Notes under the pieces: generated by a model
Seen by the model: only the letters and a program-made list of their open reading frames with translations
Database searches by the model: none
Told to the model about the DNA's origin: nothing
Assembly: GCA_002327685.1 (NCBI GenBank)
Contig: DCXN01000001.1
Coordinates: forward strand, 12,170 to 67,049
Direction: 5' to 3'
Origin: Patescibacteria group bacterium UBA2135
GTDB lineage: Bacteria > Patescibacteriota > Minisyncoccia > Phycocordibacterales > UBA2135
DNA length: 54,880 nucleotides
Translations under genes and position numbers: made by a program
Shown here: positions 6,776 to 15,800 of the stretch, piece after piece
Layout of the letters: each line of letters opens with the position of its first letter
Position numbering within the stretch: position 1 is the stretch's first letter

Positions 6776-8206
6776 ATTCTTTTGTAGGGCCGACTTAATA
6801 TGCTTGCGTGCAAGCGTTGTTTTTATATGTAAAAGCCATTTTGTAGTTGGTGATGCTGATCTTTTTGTGATAATTTCCACTTTGTCGCCATTTTTTAGTT
6901 TTGTATCAAGCGATACCAGTTTTTCGTTTACTTTAGCGCCCGCTATGTGGTCACCGATATCAGAATGAATAGCATATGCAAAATCAATTGTGGATGAATC
7001 TTCCGGTAAATCAATTACATCTCCATCTGGAGTGAATACAAATACACGGTCTCTGAAAAAATCCATCTTTAAATCATCAAGAAATTCCTCCGATTTTGCA
7101 ATATGTTTTTGCCATTCAGCCAATTGGACAATCCATGTCAATTTCTTCTTCAGAGGATTACCCTTTTGCCGCTTCACATTTTCTTTAAAACCTAAATGTG
7201 ATGCAATACCGTATTCAGCTTCATCATGCATTTCTTCTGTTCGCATCTGAATTTCAGCAATGCCACCGTCACCGGTAAAAATAGTGGTGTGTAGGCTTTG
7301 ATACCCGTTTGGTTTTGGCGTCGCAATGTAATCTTTGATACGTCCAGGGAGTGGTCGCCACATGTTGTGTGTAATACCGAGAATCCGATAACAGTCATCT
7401 ACTGTTTGGACGATGATGCGCAGGGCGGCGATGTCGTGTATCTTGTCAATGTCCATGTCGTACCGCTTGAGTTTTTTGTATAGGCTATAGAGGTGTTTTA
7501 TCCTGTAGTCAGTTTTAATAGGTTTTATGTTCTCTTTTATAAGCTCTTTTTGCAGTGAGCGATATACCTTTTGCAGATATTTCTGATTTTCTATACTTTT
7601 TTGTTTCAAAAGATCAAGGGTTTCTTTGTATTCTTTCGGATATACATAGGGGAACGCAAGATCTTCAAGCTCTCCTTTGATTTGCCCCATACCAAGTCGG
7701 TGAGCAAGTGGCGCGTATATTTCAAGTGTCTCAAGTGCGATACGTTTTTGTTTTTCAGGACGTACGTGCTCGAGCGTTTTCATGTTGTGGATACGGTCCG
7801 CAAGGCGAATTATAAGCACACGCACATCTTTTGATGTTGCTAAGAGAAATTGACGCAAACTCTCTGCATGCCGCTCAAGCCCTTTATATTCATATTTCCC
7901 AAGCTTCGTCACGCCGCGTACTAAAAATACGATTTCTTCCCCAAATTCTTTTTCTAACTCTTCTTTAGTAACTGAACTATCTTCAAGCGTATCATGTAAA
8001 AGTCCAGCCGCTATTGTTTTTGCATCCATATTGAGTCTTGCGAGTGTCTTTGTTGTTTCAGCAACGTGTTCAAGATATGGTTCTCCAGAAAATCGCTTTT
8101 GACCCCTGTGCACTTTTTCCGCGAACGAAAATGCGTGCGAGATAAGTTTTTTATCTGCAGTGGATTGTGATTTAACGTATTCAAGTATTTCATTGACGTT
8201 AGTCAT
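6770..8206 (-). CDS. rel: Bifunctional-type (p)ppGpp synthetase/hydrolase, short form
   Basis: A 478-aa RelA/SpoT homologue controlling the stringent response. The HD hydrolase domain is intact (EHVAETT with His47, then HDTLED with His71-Asp72). The synthetase domain follows, with RIKHLYSLYKKL and DYIATPKPNGYQSLHT, then a TGS domain (FVFTPDGDVIDLP...). The protein stops about 20 residues after the TGS, so the helical, zinc-finger and ACT regulatory domains of the usual 700-aa enzyme are absent. The promoter gives an apparently leaderless mRNA. Confidence 0.92.
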   Translation of the reverse strand: MTNVNEILEYVKSQSTADKKLISHAFSFAEKVHRGQKRFSGEPYLEHVAETTKTLARLNMDAKTIAAGLLHDTLEDSSVTKEELEKEFGEEIVFLVRGVTKLGKYEYKGLERHAESLRQFLLATSKDVRVLIIRLADRIHNMKTLEHVRPEKQKRIALETLEIYAPLAHRLGMGQIKGELEDLAFPYVYPKEYKETLDLLKQKSIENQKYLQKVYRSLQKELIKENIKPIKTDYRIKHLYSLYKKLKRYDMDIDKIHDIAALRIIVQTVDDCYRILGITHNMWRPLPGRIKDYIATPKPNGYQSLHTTIFTGDGGIAEIQMRTEEMHDEAEYGIASHLGFKENVKRQKGNPLKKKLTWIVQLAEWQKHIAKSEEFLDDLKMDFFRDRVFVFTPDGDVIDLPEDSSTIDFAYAIHSDIGDHIAGAKVNEKLVSLDTKLKNGDKVEIITKRSASPTTKWLLHIKTTLARKHIKSALQKNN

Positions 8207-8213
8207 GTATTTG

Positions 8214-8241
8214 ACTATACTCTAAAATAGAAATTAGACAA
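8214..8241 (-). promoter_or_regulatory. Promoter of rel, leaderless type
   Basis: On the minus strand TTGTCT (8236-8241), a 16-nt spacer and TATAGT (8214-8219), then exactly 7 nt before the ATG at 8206. The predicted start of transcription coincides with the start codon. Confidence 0.6.
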
Positions 8242-8260
8242 TCAGAAGAGGGTACTCATA

Positions 8261-8410
8261 ATGAATGTCAAAAATACGTATGCGGGTATGGAGGTAGAGA
8301 GATTGTACCACCAGAGGATGACCTTGAAAGACTGGTTGATTGTTGTCTTGATCACTATTGTTTTTATTGGTATAGCTTCCGTTTTCGCTGTTTTTGGTCA
8401 TTTTTGCTAA
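8261..8410 (+). CDS. 49-aa single-span membrane protein
   Basis: Small gene with GAGGG 8 nt before its ATG and a strong terminator 11 nt after its stop, so it looks like a complete transcription unit. The product has about 25 polar residues (beginning MNVKNTYAGMEVERL) and one hydrophobic segment (WLIVVLITIVFIGIASVFAV) near the C-terminus. No family is recognised. It is divergent from rel, and their promoter regions overlap. Confidence 0.55.
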   Translation: MNVKNTYAGMEVERLYHQRMTLKDWLIVVLITIVFIGIASVFAVFGHFC

Positions 8411-8420
8411 CAAATTATCA

Positions 8421-8463
8421 AAAACCACACTTTTCGGTGATTAGTGTGGTTTTTTGTTTTTTT
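8421..8463 (+). terminator. Terminator of the 49-aa membrane protein gene
   Basis: AAACCACAC/GTGTGGTTT stem followed by TTTTGTTTTTTT. Confidence 0.85.
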
Positions 8464-8487
8464 AACGATGCCTAGTAACTTATCTTT

Positions 8488-10698
8488 TTACTTCTTCAAC
8501 TTATGCGGATTATGATTTGAGCACGCCTTATTAGAGCATCGTTCAGGTATTGTTTTTGTTCCGAGCATCATAAGCGAGTTACATTCTGGACATGTTTTTC
8601 CTGTTGGTTTTGCTTTGATCGCAAATTTACATGTTGGGTATTCTGAACAGCTATAAAATTCACCAAAACGGCCGCGTCTAGCAGTTAGGAAACCTTTTCC
8701 ACATTCGGGGCATTTCACATCAGTTTGGTTTTTCTTTTCTTCTTCGGGATCTCCTTTAATAAATTTACATTTTGGATAATTATTACAACCAATAAATTTT
8801 CCAAATCGCCCTTCTCTTTCAATGAGTTTTCCATTTTTACACTTTGTGCATGCTTCACCTGTTTCTTTTGGCCCCGCTAGTTCTTTTCCTTCGATGGTTC
8901 GTGCTCCACTGCAATCTGGAAAATTTCCGCAACTCATAAATTTTCCTGTTTTACTTAATTTAATAACCATTGCTTTGCCGCATTTCGGACAAGGAAATTC
9001 TTTTGGTGCCGCGCCGAGGTCAGTTATTTTTTCAATGCTCTCTTTTGATTTTACGTCTTTAGAAAATGGTGTATAAAAATCAGATAATGTTTTTTGATAT
9101 TCACGCTTGCCGTCGGCAATTTCGTCTAGCTCATTTTCCATCTCTGCCGTAAAAGTGTCGCTGATATATTTGGTAAAATTTTCCTCCAAAAAATCGCTTA
9201 CCACTTCACCGGTATCCGTAGGGAAAAGTGTTCGCCCATCTTTTGTGACATAACCACGGTCAATAATCGTTTTTATAATACTTGCATATGTTGAAGGTCG
9301 CCCAATGCCGCGTTTTTCAAGTTCTTTAATAAGTCCTGCTTCAGTATATCGTCCTGGTGGCTGTGTTTGTTTTTGCTCGTCCTCTATCTTGATAAGAGTA
9401 ACTTGCTCTTTTTCTTTTACGCTTGGAAGCTCAACCGTTTCTCCGCGAGCGGAAGTGTCGGCGGCAAGCCATCCGTCAAAAATTGTTTGTGAACCGTGCG
9501 CGGCAAAATCAGGAATTACCCCGTTGTCTATTTCTACTGTGATTTTTGTTTTCAAGAGTTGCGCGTCTGCCATTTGAGAAGAAATAAACCGCCTCCATAT
9601 CAGACCGTAGAGCCTCTCTTGCTCGTCTGTTGCTCCAGCACTTTCTTTTGATGCGTTTGTTGGACGGACAGCTTCGTGCGCCTCTTGCGCGGCTTTACTC
9701 TTTGTCTTGTATACATGCGCGTCAGCATATTTTTCTCCATATTTTTCTTTAATAACTGCAAGCGCTTGTTTTTGCGCAACAGGACTTATCGTCGTGCTGT
9801 CCGTTCGCATATAAGTAATGTGTCCTGCTTCATAAAGGCGTTGCGCGGTGCGCATCGTGCGTGATGGCGCAAAACCGAGTTGAGAGCTTGCCGCTTGCTG
9901 GAGAGTGGAAGTGGTAAATGGCGCGCGTGAGGTACGTTTCATCTGTGTTTCTTTTACTTCTTTTATAGTCCATGTGCCTTTTTCTCCGTCTGACAGAATT
10001 TGTTCAACTTCTTTTTTCTCACGTGGCTCCTTTACGCAAGTCAAAATTAACTCTTCCGCATTAGTCTGCGTGGAGTCCGCGTCAACCCGCGTATTAGCGG
10101 TGATAACCCAATAGTCTTCTGATTTAAATGCGCGCACCTCGCGCTCTTTCTCCATTAATATACGAAGAGCAGGTGATTGCACACGTCCCGCAGAGAGACC
10201 GTATCTAACTTTTTTCCATATAAGTCCTGAAAGATCATATCCCACAAGGCGGTCAAGCACGCGGCGCGCCTCCTGTGCTTTTCGTAAATTTTGGTCAATG
10301 TCGCGTGGATGCTCCATTGCTTCCTGCACCGCCGGTTTCGTAATTTCATGAAAAACAATCCGCTTAACTTTTAACTTTTCACTTTTAGTTTTTAGCTTGT
10401 CCAACTCGCAGGCTTGGGCAACATGCCATGCGATTGCTTCACCTTCACGGTCTGGGTCAGTTGCAAGAACCACTTCATCTGCTTTTTTGCAGAGTTTTTT
10501 TAATTCTTGCACCACTTTTTCTTTACCTGGAACAACCTCATAATGAGGAATAAACCCACCCTCTATATCTATTGCATCTTTACTGCTTTTTGGTATATCA
10601 CGAATATGCCCGACAGATGATGTGACGGTGTATTTGTTATCTAAATATTTAGATATTGTTTTCGCTTTGGCGGGGGATTCTACGATTAGAAGTTTCAT
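8488..10698 (-). CDS. topA: DNA topoisomerase I (type IA)
   Basis: A 736-aa enzyme relaxing negative supercoils. The N-terminal TOPRIM domain has IVESPAKAKTI and DPDREGEAIAWH (metal-binding acidic triad). The catalytic core includes GLSAGRVQSPALRI and HITYMRTDSTT with the nucleophilic Tyr296. The C-terminus carries four Cys4 zinc ribbons of the topoisomerase type (starting CPKCGK, CTKCKN, CPECGK and CPECNS); the fourth has a shifted CSNKAC pair. Length is normal for the family. It lies downstream of dprA on the same strand but is separated from it by a terminator, so it is probably transcribed alone. Confidence 0.95.
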   Translation of the reverse strand: MKLLIVESPAKAKTISKYLDNKYTVTSSVGHIRDIPKSSKDAIDIEGGFIPHYEVVPGKEKVVQELKKLCKKADEVVLATDPDREGEAIAWHVAQACELDKLKTKSEKLKVKRIVFHEITKPAVQEAMEHPRDIDQNLRKAQEARRVLDRLVGYDLSGLIWKKVRYGLSAGRVQSPALRILMEKEREVRAFKSEDYWVITANTRVDADSTQTNAEELILTCVKEPREKKEVEQILSDGEKGTWTIKEVKETQMKRTSRAPFTTSTLQQAASSQLGFAPSRTMRTAQRLYEAGHITYMRTDSTTISPVAQKQALAVIKEKYGEKYADAHVYKTKSKAAQEAHEAVRPTNASKESAGATDEQERLYGLIWRRFISSQMADAQLLKTKITVEIDNGVIPDFAAHGSQTIFDGWLAADTSARGETVELPSVKEKEQVTLIKIEDEQKQTQPPGRYTEAGLIKELEKRGIGRPSTYASIIKTIIDRGYVTKDGRTLFPTDTGEVVSDFLEENFTKYISDTFTAEMENELDEIADGKREYQKTLSDFYTPFSKDVKSKESIEKITDLGAAPKEFPCPKCGKAMVIKLSKTGKFMSCGNFPDCSGARTIEGKELAGPKETGEACTKCKNGKLIEREGRFGKFIGCNNYPKCKFIKGDPEEEKKNQTDVKCPECGKGFLTARRGRFGEFYSCSEYPTCKFAIKAKPTGKTCPECNSLMMLGTKTIPERCSNKACSNHNPHKLKK

Positions 10699-10742
10699 AT
10701 TTGTATAGTTGACTACTTTAATACTATTCTATCCTTTTTGTC

Positions 10743-10778
10743 AAGAAAAAGGAAAACCGCATGGCAGAGCCAAGCGGT
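10743..10778 (-). terminator. Terminator of dprA
   Basis: On the minus strand ACCGC-TTGGC pairs with GCCA-TGCGGT around TCT, followed by TTTCCTTTTT. Confidence 0.75.
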
Positions 10779-10795
10779 CTTAGGTCAATAAGGCA

Positions 10796-10822
10796 AATGT
10801 CCGACATCAGATGTCGGACATT
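10796..10822. repeat. 12-bp perfect hairpin over the dprA stop codon
   Basis: AATGTCCGACAT and ATGTCGGACATT with a CAG loop. The wording resembles the GACATTCCGACATTC hairpins at 17462 and 18299. It has no T tail. Confidence 0.6.
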
Positions 10823-11702
10823 AAATGTTCACTCGCATCTCGCCGTGGGTTTCAATGATAAGACCTTTTATCTCCATCGCTGATAAAATAATATTTACAT
10901 TATGTGTTGGTATATCTAATTTCTGCATCAATTCTTCTTTCGTCGTTGGCTCATGTAGTAATTTAAGAATTTGTTTTTCCTCATTGGAGCATTCATCAAA
11001 AACTTTCGACTTTCGACTTTCTACTTTCAACTCTCTATTTAGATTCCAGTGTTCAAGAATGTCTGCACCACATGTTACTGGTATTGCGCCCAATTTTAGC
11101 AATTGGTGCGCTCCGCGCGATTGTGGAGAAAAAATTGAACCTGGTATCACAAATACATCGCGATTATATTCCGTAGCAAGACGCGCGGTAATGAGAGTGC
11201 CAGAGCGTTCTCCTGCTTCAATCACCAAAATACCTCGTGACATTCCTGCCATAATCCGATTTCTTTGTGGAAACGAATAGGGTGTCGCCCTAAAATCTGG
11301 TTCAAATTCTGACAAAAGCGCACCGCCTTCTGAAACAATTTTATTAGCCAATCCGTGATTGCTTGCCGGATACAACACAGATGAGTTAAGACCGGAGCCG
11401 GGGATAGCGATAGTCTTTAATCCTGATTCAAGCGCCGCGCGGTGCGCAATTGCGTCAATACCAAGCGCAAGGCCGGAGATAATGACAATGGGACATTTGA
11501 TATTTAACCTGCCTAAGTCGGAGATGATTTTTTCGCACACCTCTTTTCCGTATGAAGTGTATTTTCGTGAGCCGACCACTGTGAGAAAAATTGCATCTGT
11601 ATTTGGTAACGTTCCCTTTATGTATAGCTTCTTGGGAGCATTAGGAGTTTCAAGTAGTTGAGGAAAGTATTTTTCTATGTCTATAGTTTTTATTTCGTCC
11701 AT
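10821..11702 (-). CDS. dprA: DNA processing protein DprA
   Basis: 293 aa. The Rossmann-like DprA domain is complete: TVVGSRKYTSYG, SGLALGIDAIAHRAAL, IPGSGLNSSVLYPASNH, GGALLSEFEP, FPQRNRIMAGMS and ERSGTLITARLA. The C-terminal 60 residues form the winged-helix domain. DprA loads RecA on incoming single-stranded DNA during natural transformation. Its presence supports competence, although no com genes lie here. On the minus strand TAGTAT lies 8 nt before the ATG, suggesting little or no leader. Confidence 0.93.
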   Translation of the reverse strand: MDEIKTIDIEKYFPQLLETPNAPKKLYIKGTLPNTDAIFLTVVGSRKYTSYGKEVCEKIISDLGRLNIKCPIVIISGLALGIDAIAHRAALESGLKTIAIPGSGLNSSVLYPASNHGLANKIVSEGGALLSEFEPDFRATPYSFPQRNRIMAGMSRGILVIEAGERSGTLITARLATEYNRDVFVIPGSIFSPQSRGAHQLLKLGAIPVTCGADILEHWNLNRELKVESRKSKVFDECSNEEKQILKLLHEPTTKEELMQKLDIPTHNVNIILSAMEIKGLIIETHGEMRVNI

Positions 11703-11887
11703 ATATTTGTATACTATATACTATATGTATAAAATCAGAAATTATGAATTAGGAATCAAGAAATTGCTTAGTCTAAATTTTCAACACCTAACATCTGTAA
11801 TCCTAAATCACTCCCGCCGGAGGCGGGATGATTGGGCAGACGAATTTCACGAAGTGAAATTGTGTCTTAGCCTAAAACCTAATAATC

Positions 11888-13165
11888 ATGCTTGACATAA
11901 AATTCATTCGTGAGCATCTTGATTTGGTTAAAGATGCCGCGCGCAAAAAACACGTTGACGTTGATATAGACGGGCTTGTTCGGCTTGATCACAAGCGAAC
12001 GGCAACATTACAGGAAGTTGAAAAAATGCGCGCAGAACAAAATGAATCCTCAAAGAAAATTTCGGAAACCTCAGATGAAAGTGAACGAGAAGAAAAGATT
12101 CAACAAATGCGTGCTCTCAAGACGTTTTTGCAGAAAAAAGAGCAGGAGCTTGAAACCGTCATGCAAAAGTGGCGTCCGTTAATGCTTCAGGTGCCAAATA
12201 TTCCTGATATGTCTGTTCCGGAAGGGGAAAGTGATGCAGACAACAAGGAAGCGAAAACATGGGGAAAGATTCCGGAATTCTCTTTTGAGCCAAAAAATCA
12301 CGTTGAGCTTATGAAAAGTCTCAATATGGTTGATTTTGAACGTGGAACAAAAGTTGCCGGTTTTCGTGGGTACTTTCTCAAAAACGACGCAGTTACCCTC
12401 TCCTTGGCGCTTTGGAGGTTTGTCTTTGATTGCTTCAACAACTCTGGATATGAACCGTTAATGGCTCCGTCTCTTGTGCGTGGAGAGAATTTATACGGTA
12501 CCGGACATCTTCCGCATGGAGTGGATGATATATATAAAACACAAGACGATTTATATCTCTCAGCGACCGCTGAAATTCCGCTTATGGGCATGTATGCGAA
12601 TGAAGTCTTTGATGAGAAAGACTTGCCGAAGAAATTTTTGGCATTTTCTCCATGTTTCCGTAGAGAGGCAGGGGCACACGGAAAAGATACAACGGGAATT
12701 TATCGCGTTCACGAATTTTTCAAAGTTGAACAATTTATCTTTGGTAGTGCTGATCATCAAGACACTGTAGTGCTTCATGAAGAACTTACAAAAAACGCTG
12801 AAGAAGTACTCCAAAAACTTGAAATCCCGTATCGTGTTGTCATTAATTGTGGTGGAGATCTAGGTCGCGCGCACGTTAAAACACACGACATTGAAGCGTG
12901 GATTCCATCCGAGAATCGTTATGGCGAATCTCACTCTTCTTCTTATTACCACGATTTTCAAACTCGAAGACTTAATATTCGCTATAGAGATAAAGATGGA
13001 TCACTTCGATTCGTATATTCGCTTAACAATACCGCCCTTGCGACACCGCGCATACTTATCTCCATTATCGAAAACAATCAACAGGAAGACGGTTCCATAA
13101 AAATCCCACGCGTTCTCCAGGGATTTATGGAGAAGGAGGTTATAAGAACGACATTTGACAATTGA
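11888..13165 (+). CDS. serS: Seryl-tRNA synthetase
   Basis: 425 aa, normal length. Residues 1-110 form the antiparallel coiled-coil arm that contacts the tRNA-Ser variable loop. The class II core shows the motif 2 region FRREAGAHGKDTTGIYRVHEFFKVEQ and the motif 3 region with LNNTALATPRILISIIENNQ. It charges tRNA-Ser with serine. The 185-nt spacer before it is full of short inverted segments (CCCGCCGGAGGCGGG at 11813, AATTTCAC/GTGAAATT near 11841). Its stop codon lies inside the left arm of a word-repeat hairpin shared with the next gene. Confidence 0.95.
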   Translation: MLDIKFIREHLDLVKDAARKKHVDVDIDGLVRLDHKRTATLQEVEKMRAEQNESSKKISETSDESEREEKIQQMRALKTFLQKKEQELETVMQKWRPLMLQVPNIPDMSVPEGESDADNKEAKTWGKIPEFSFEPKNHVELMKSLNMVDFERGTKVAGFRGYFLKNDAVTLSLALWRFVFDCFNNSGYEPLMAPSLVRGENLYGTGHLPHGVDDIYKTQDDLYLSATAEIPLMGMYANEVFDEKDLPKKFLAFSPCFRREAGAHGKDTTGIYRVHEFFKVEQFIFGSADHQDTVVLHEELTKNAEEVLQKLEIPYRVVINCGGDLGRAHVKTHDIEAWIPSENRYGESHSSSYYHDFQTRRLNIRYRDKDGSLRFVYSLNNTALATPRILISIIENNQQEDGSIKIPRVLQGFMEKEVIRTTFDN

Positions 13166-13250
13166 CATCTAACATTTAACCAATGTATCTTTGGTGCAAA
13201 TGTTGCGCGTAGCGCTTGTCAAAGGTCAAAGGTTAAATGTTAAATGTCAA
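13151..13250. repeat. Word-reiterated inverted repeat joining serS and ftsQ-like gene
   Basis: Left arm 13151-13180 reads ACATTTGACAATTGACATCT then AACATTTAAC; right arm 13218-13250 reads GTCAAAGGTCAAAGGTTAAA then TGTTAAATGTCAA. Both arms reiterate a TTGACATTTAAC-type word. The left arm contains the serS stop and the right arm contains the ATG of the next gene. The same word recurs near 16361, 27748, 44826 and 48506. Confidence 0.7.
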
Positions 13251-14104
13251 TATTGAAACGTGCTTTGTCTCCGCGGAGGCGGGCTTTAAAATCATCGCGA
13301 AGCGCTCAAAGAAAAAGAAAACAATTCGCAATGCGCGCATGCGTTCTTTGCGCGCTGATTCTTGGGGTGTTCACCGGTCTAGCGTGGCTGTCGTGGCTGT
13401 CGGATTTTACTATAGAACGTATTGAGGTTGTTGGTAATACTACAGTTCCAGAAGAAGATGTGCGCGCATATATTGGAAAACGTCTCACTGGAGGATATTT
13501 AAGTGTCTTTTCTCGCGCAAACGTCTTACTTTTTCAGCCGCGTGTTGTAGAAACGGAACTCTTGGAGAGATTCAAAAAAATAAAAGATATTAATGTGTCA
13601 CGTGACAGCTTGCACTCTATCGTCGTTGAAATTGATGAACGCAAGCCGTACTATCTTTGGTGTATTGCTCCTGTCTCGCCAGATACTCGTGAGACATGTT
13701 TCTTTCTTGATATTAATGGATTAGCATTTGCACCCGCACCGTATTTTTCTGGGCATGTATATTTTGAATTTCACAAACAACTTGGTGATGCCGTGGATCC
13801 TGTTGGTATGCACTTTATGCCGGAGGAAGAATTCAAACGCATCATCAGCTTTCGTAATTCCATGCGGGCGTTTGAATTAGAGCCGCATGCGCTTATTGTT
13901 GATGAACGTGGAGATTATCTATTTCTTTTACCTAGTGGAGCAAAGATGATATTCAATACGGAGCAGGATTTTGACTTACTCTTTAGTAACTTACTTGCCA
14001 CGTTTGACACAGAACAGTTTAAGGGAAGAAAAAGTGTTGAACATACTTCTCTTGAGTACATTGACTTGCGATTCAAGAATAAGGTGTATTATAGGTTTAA
14101 ATGA
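13244..14104 (+). CDS. ftsQ: FtsQ/DivIB-like cell division protein with POTRA domain
   Basis: 286 aa: a very basic N-terminus (about 28 residues), one membrane span (residues 30-52), then a POTRA-like domain (FTIERIEVVGNTTVPEEDVRAYI) and an extracytoplasmic beta domain. This order is that of FtsQ/DivIB, which links early and late divisome proteins. Similarity in the second half is weak, so the symbol is tentative. There is no mur/fts cluster next to it. The ATG at 13244 sits inside a repeat arm and no ribosome site precedes it. Confidence 0.65.
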   Translation: MSILKRALSPRRRALKSSRSAQRKRKQFAMRACVLCALILGVFTGLAWLSWLSDFTIERIEVVGNTTVPEEDVRAYIGKRLTGGYLSVFSRANVLLFQPRVVETELLERFKKIKDINVSRDSLHSIVVEIDERKPYYLWCIAPVSPDTRETCFFLDINGLAFAPAPYFSGHVYFEFHKQLGDAVDPVGMHFMPEEEFKRIISFRNSMRAFELEPHALIVDERGDYLFLLPSGAKMIFNTEQDFDLLFSNLLATFDTEQFKGRKSVEHTSLEYIDLRFKNKVYYRFK

Positions 14105-14105
14105 T

Positions 14106-14230
14106 TAGGACTTACACACTTGGCACATTTCATCGTCAGCTTCGTCGTAGAAACGTTCACTGTACCAATACGTACAGCTTACATTTCTACTCCTCGCTTC
14201 CTTGAACTGCACTCAAGTGCGTAAGTCCTA
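14106..14230. repeat. TAGGACTT palindromic element, copy 1
   Basis: Termini TAGGACTTACACACTTG (14106-14122) and CAAGTGCGTAAGTCCTA (14214-14230) pair with one mismatch. An inner GTAGAAA/TTTCTAC stem lies between. The terminal ~47 bases and the segment CGCTTCCTTGAACT recur in the larger copy at 39917-40232. The last base is the A of the dus start codon. Confidence 0.85.
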
Positions 14231-15327
14231 TGTCAAATGTTTCTTATATGAACTTAGGGTTTTGGGGAAAATTAAAAAAACCGATTATGGCGCTTGCGCC
14301 GATGGCAGACGTAACCGATGCTGCATTTCGGCGGATTATCGCGCGATGTGGCAAACCAAATGTGATGTGGACTGAATTCGTTTCCGCGGATGGTCTTATT
14401 CGCGCGGATAAAGTTGGGCAAGAGAAACTCATGAAAGGTTTGTTGTATAGCGAATCAGAACGACCAATCGTCGCACAGTTTTTTAGTGCAAAACCGGAGA
14501 TGATAAAGCGCGCCGCGAAACTTGCGCAAGAATTGCGATTTGATGGTGTAGATATTAACATGGGATGTCCCGACAGAAGTGTCGAAAAGCAAGGAGCAGG
14601 CGCGGCGCTTATGAAAAATCCTAAATTGGCGCGCGAACTTATTGTCGCGACGCGCGAAGGCGCGCCGCGACTCCCCATCTCGGTAAAAACTCGCATCGGA
14701 TACAATAAAAATGAAATTGAAACATGGATTCCAGAACTTCTTAAAGAAGACCTGGCGGCTATTACTGTTCATCTACGTACTAGAAAAGAAATGTCAAAAG
14801 TACCAGCGCGCTGGGATTTGGCGCGACGCGTAGTTGAAATACGAGACGAAGCAAAAAGTACTACGCTTGTCTTAGGGAATGGAGATGTGCAGGACATGTC
14901 TCACGCGCGGAAATTAGCGCATGAAACAGGCGTGGACGGCATCATGCTCGGCAGGGCAATTTTTGGCAATCCATTTCTATTCTCAAATTCTCCCCGAATA
15001 GTATCTCGCCTGCGGCGGGAACTATGGGGCAAGCAAGAATTTGAGAATAAAAATGGAGATGATTTTGTACGGAAAAAATTAGAAATCATGCTTGAACACA
15101 CGAAATTATTTGAGGAGCTGCTTGGAGGGGATAACCCCATTAGAACTCGCGGGCGTGAAACATGTCCTATTTCTAACGGTGTAAAAAATTTCTCGGTAAT
15201 GAAGAAACATTACAAAGCGTATGCAAACGGCTTTGACGGCGCAAAAGAATTACGCACAAAACTTATGGAAACAAAAAATGCAAAAGAGGTTGAGAATATC
15301 GTAAATGATTTTTTAGAAACTATCTAA
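14230..15327 (+). CDS. dus: tRNA-dihydrouridine synthase
   Basis: 365 aa, FMN-dependent enzyme reducing uridines in tRNA. The TIM barrel begins with MALAPMADVTDAAFRRI. The catalytic cysteine is in NMGCPDRSVEKQGAGAAL. SVKTRIGY, the HLRTR segment (where the family usually has HGRT) and GNGDVQDM plus GIMLGRAIFGNPFLF complete the FMN and phosphate sites. Whether it belongs to DusA, B or C cannot be assigned. The ATG at 14230 overlaps the end of a palindromic element; ATG at 14248 is an alternative start. Confidence 0.92.
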   Translation: MSNVSYMNLGFWGKLKKPIMALAPMADVTDAAFRRIIARCGKPNVMWTEFVSADGLIRADKVGQEKLMKGLLYSESERPIVAQFFSAKPEMIKRAAKLAQELRFDGVDINMGCPDRSVEKQGAGAALMKNPKLARELIVATREGAPRLPISVKTRIGYNKNEIETWIPELLKEDLAAITVHLRTRKEMSKVPARWDLARRVVEIRDEAKSTTLVLGNGDVQDMSHARKLAHETGVDGIMLGRAIFGNPFLFSNSPRIVSRLRRELWGKQEFENKNGDDFVRKKLEIMLEHTKLFEELLGGDNPIRTRGRETCPISNGVKNFSVMKKHYKAYANGFDGAKELRTKLMETKNAKEVENIVNDFLETI

Positions 15328-15337
15328 AGGTAGCTTC

Positions 15338-15712
15338 TTAATATTCATTCACTAACTTAACAATAAACTGTGCCATTTCTTCGGGCGGTACTGGACCAAG
15401 GGTTAGTGTTTTTACACCATATGCCTGAAGAATCCGCATCTCTTCTCCTTCAATGCGATCTCCAATATAGACCATCTTGAGATTTTCAAGCTCTGGAATT
15501 TTACGTACCTCTGTAACAAAATCCTCAACTCGCTCCCAATACTTCGGGACATAAAACAAGATCACGCGCGGCATTTCAACCTTAGTCTGTTCAAGCGCTT
15601 CTTGAAAATTTTCTATAACAGACACAACAATACCCTCATGCTCAAGGACCTTCTTTAACGTTCTTGAACCTATTGGATTTCCAACGATTAACGCTTTTTC
15701 TGATGAGTTCAT
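15338..15712 (-). CDS. Receiver-like single-domain protein, function unknown
   Basis: 124 aa from the ATG at 15712. The alternating strand-helix pattern (KALIVGN, VVSVIENFQEALE, RVILFYVP, LKMVYIGD, ...VKTLTLGPVPPEEMAQFI) resembles a CheY-like receiver. The acidic pocket and the phosphorylatable Asp are not evident where expected, so it may be a pseudo-receiver. I choose 15712 because TATACT lies exactly 7 nt upstream, fitting the leaderless pattern seen elsewhere in this window. No kinase is adjacent. Confidence 0.5.
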   Translation of the reverse strand: MNSSEKALIVGNPIGSRTLKKVLEHEGIVVSVIENFQEALEQTKVEMPRVILFYVPKYWERVEDFVTEVRKIPELENLKMVYIGDRIEGEEMRILQAYGVKTLTLGPVPPEEMAQFIVKLVNEY

Positions 15713-15725
15713 ATCTTCTAGTATA
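15713..15725 (-). promoter_or_regulatory. -10 box with 7-nt discriminator, receiver-like gene
   Basis: On the minus strand TATACT (15720-15725), then 7 nt, then ATG at 15712. No clear -35 is visible. Confidence 0.45.
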
Positions 15726-15765
15726 CCGTACATAATAAATAATCGCACTAATAGGGTATATTACT

Positions 15766-15795
15766 AAAAAAAGCAGGACGATGTCCTGCTTTTTG
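15766..15795 (-). terminator. Terminator of the GcrA-like gene
   Basis: AAAAAGCAGGAC/GTCCTGCTTTTT with a GAT loop, followed by a T run on the minus strand. Confidence 0.85.
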
Positions 15796-15800
15796 ATTAA

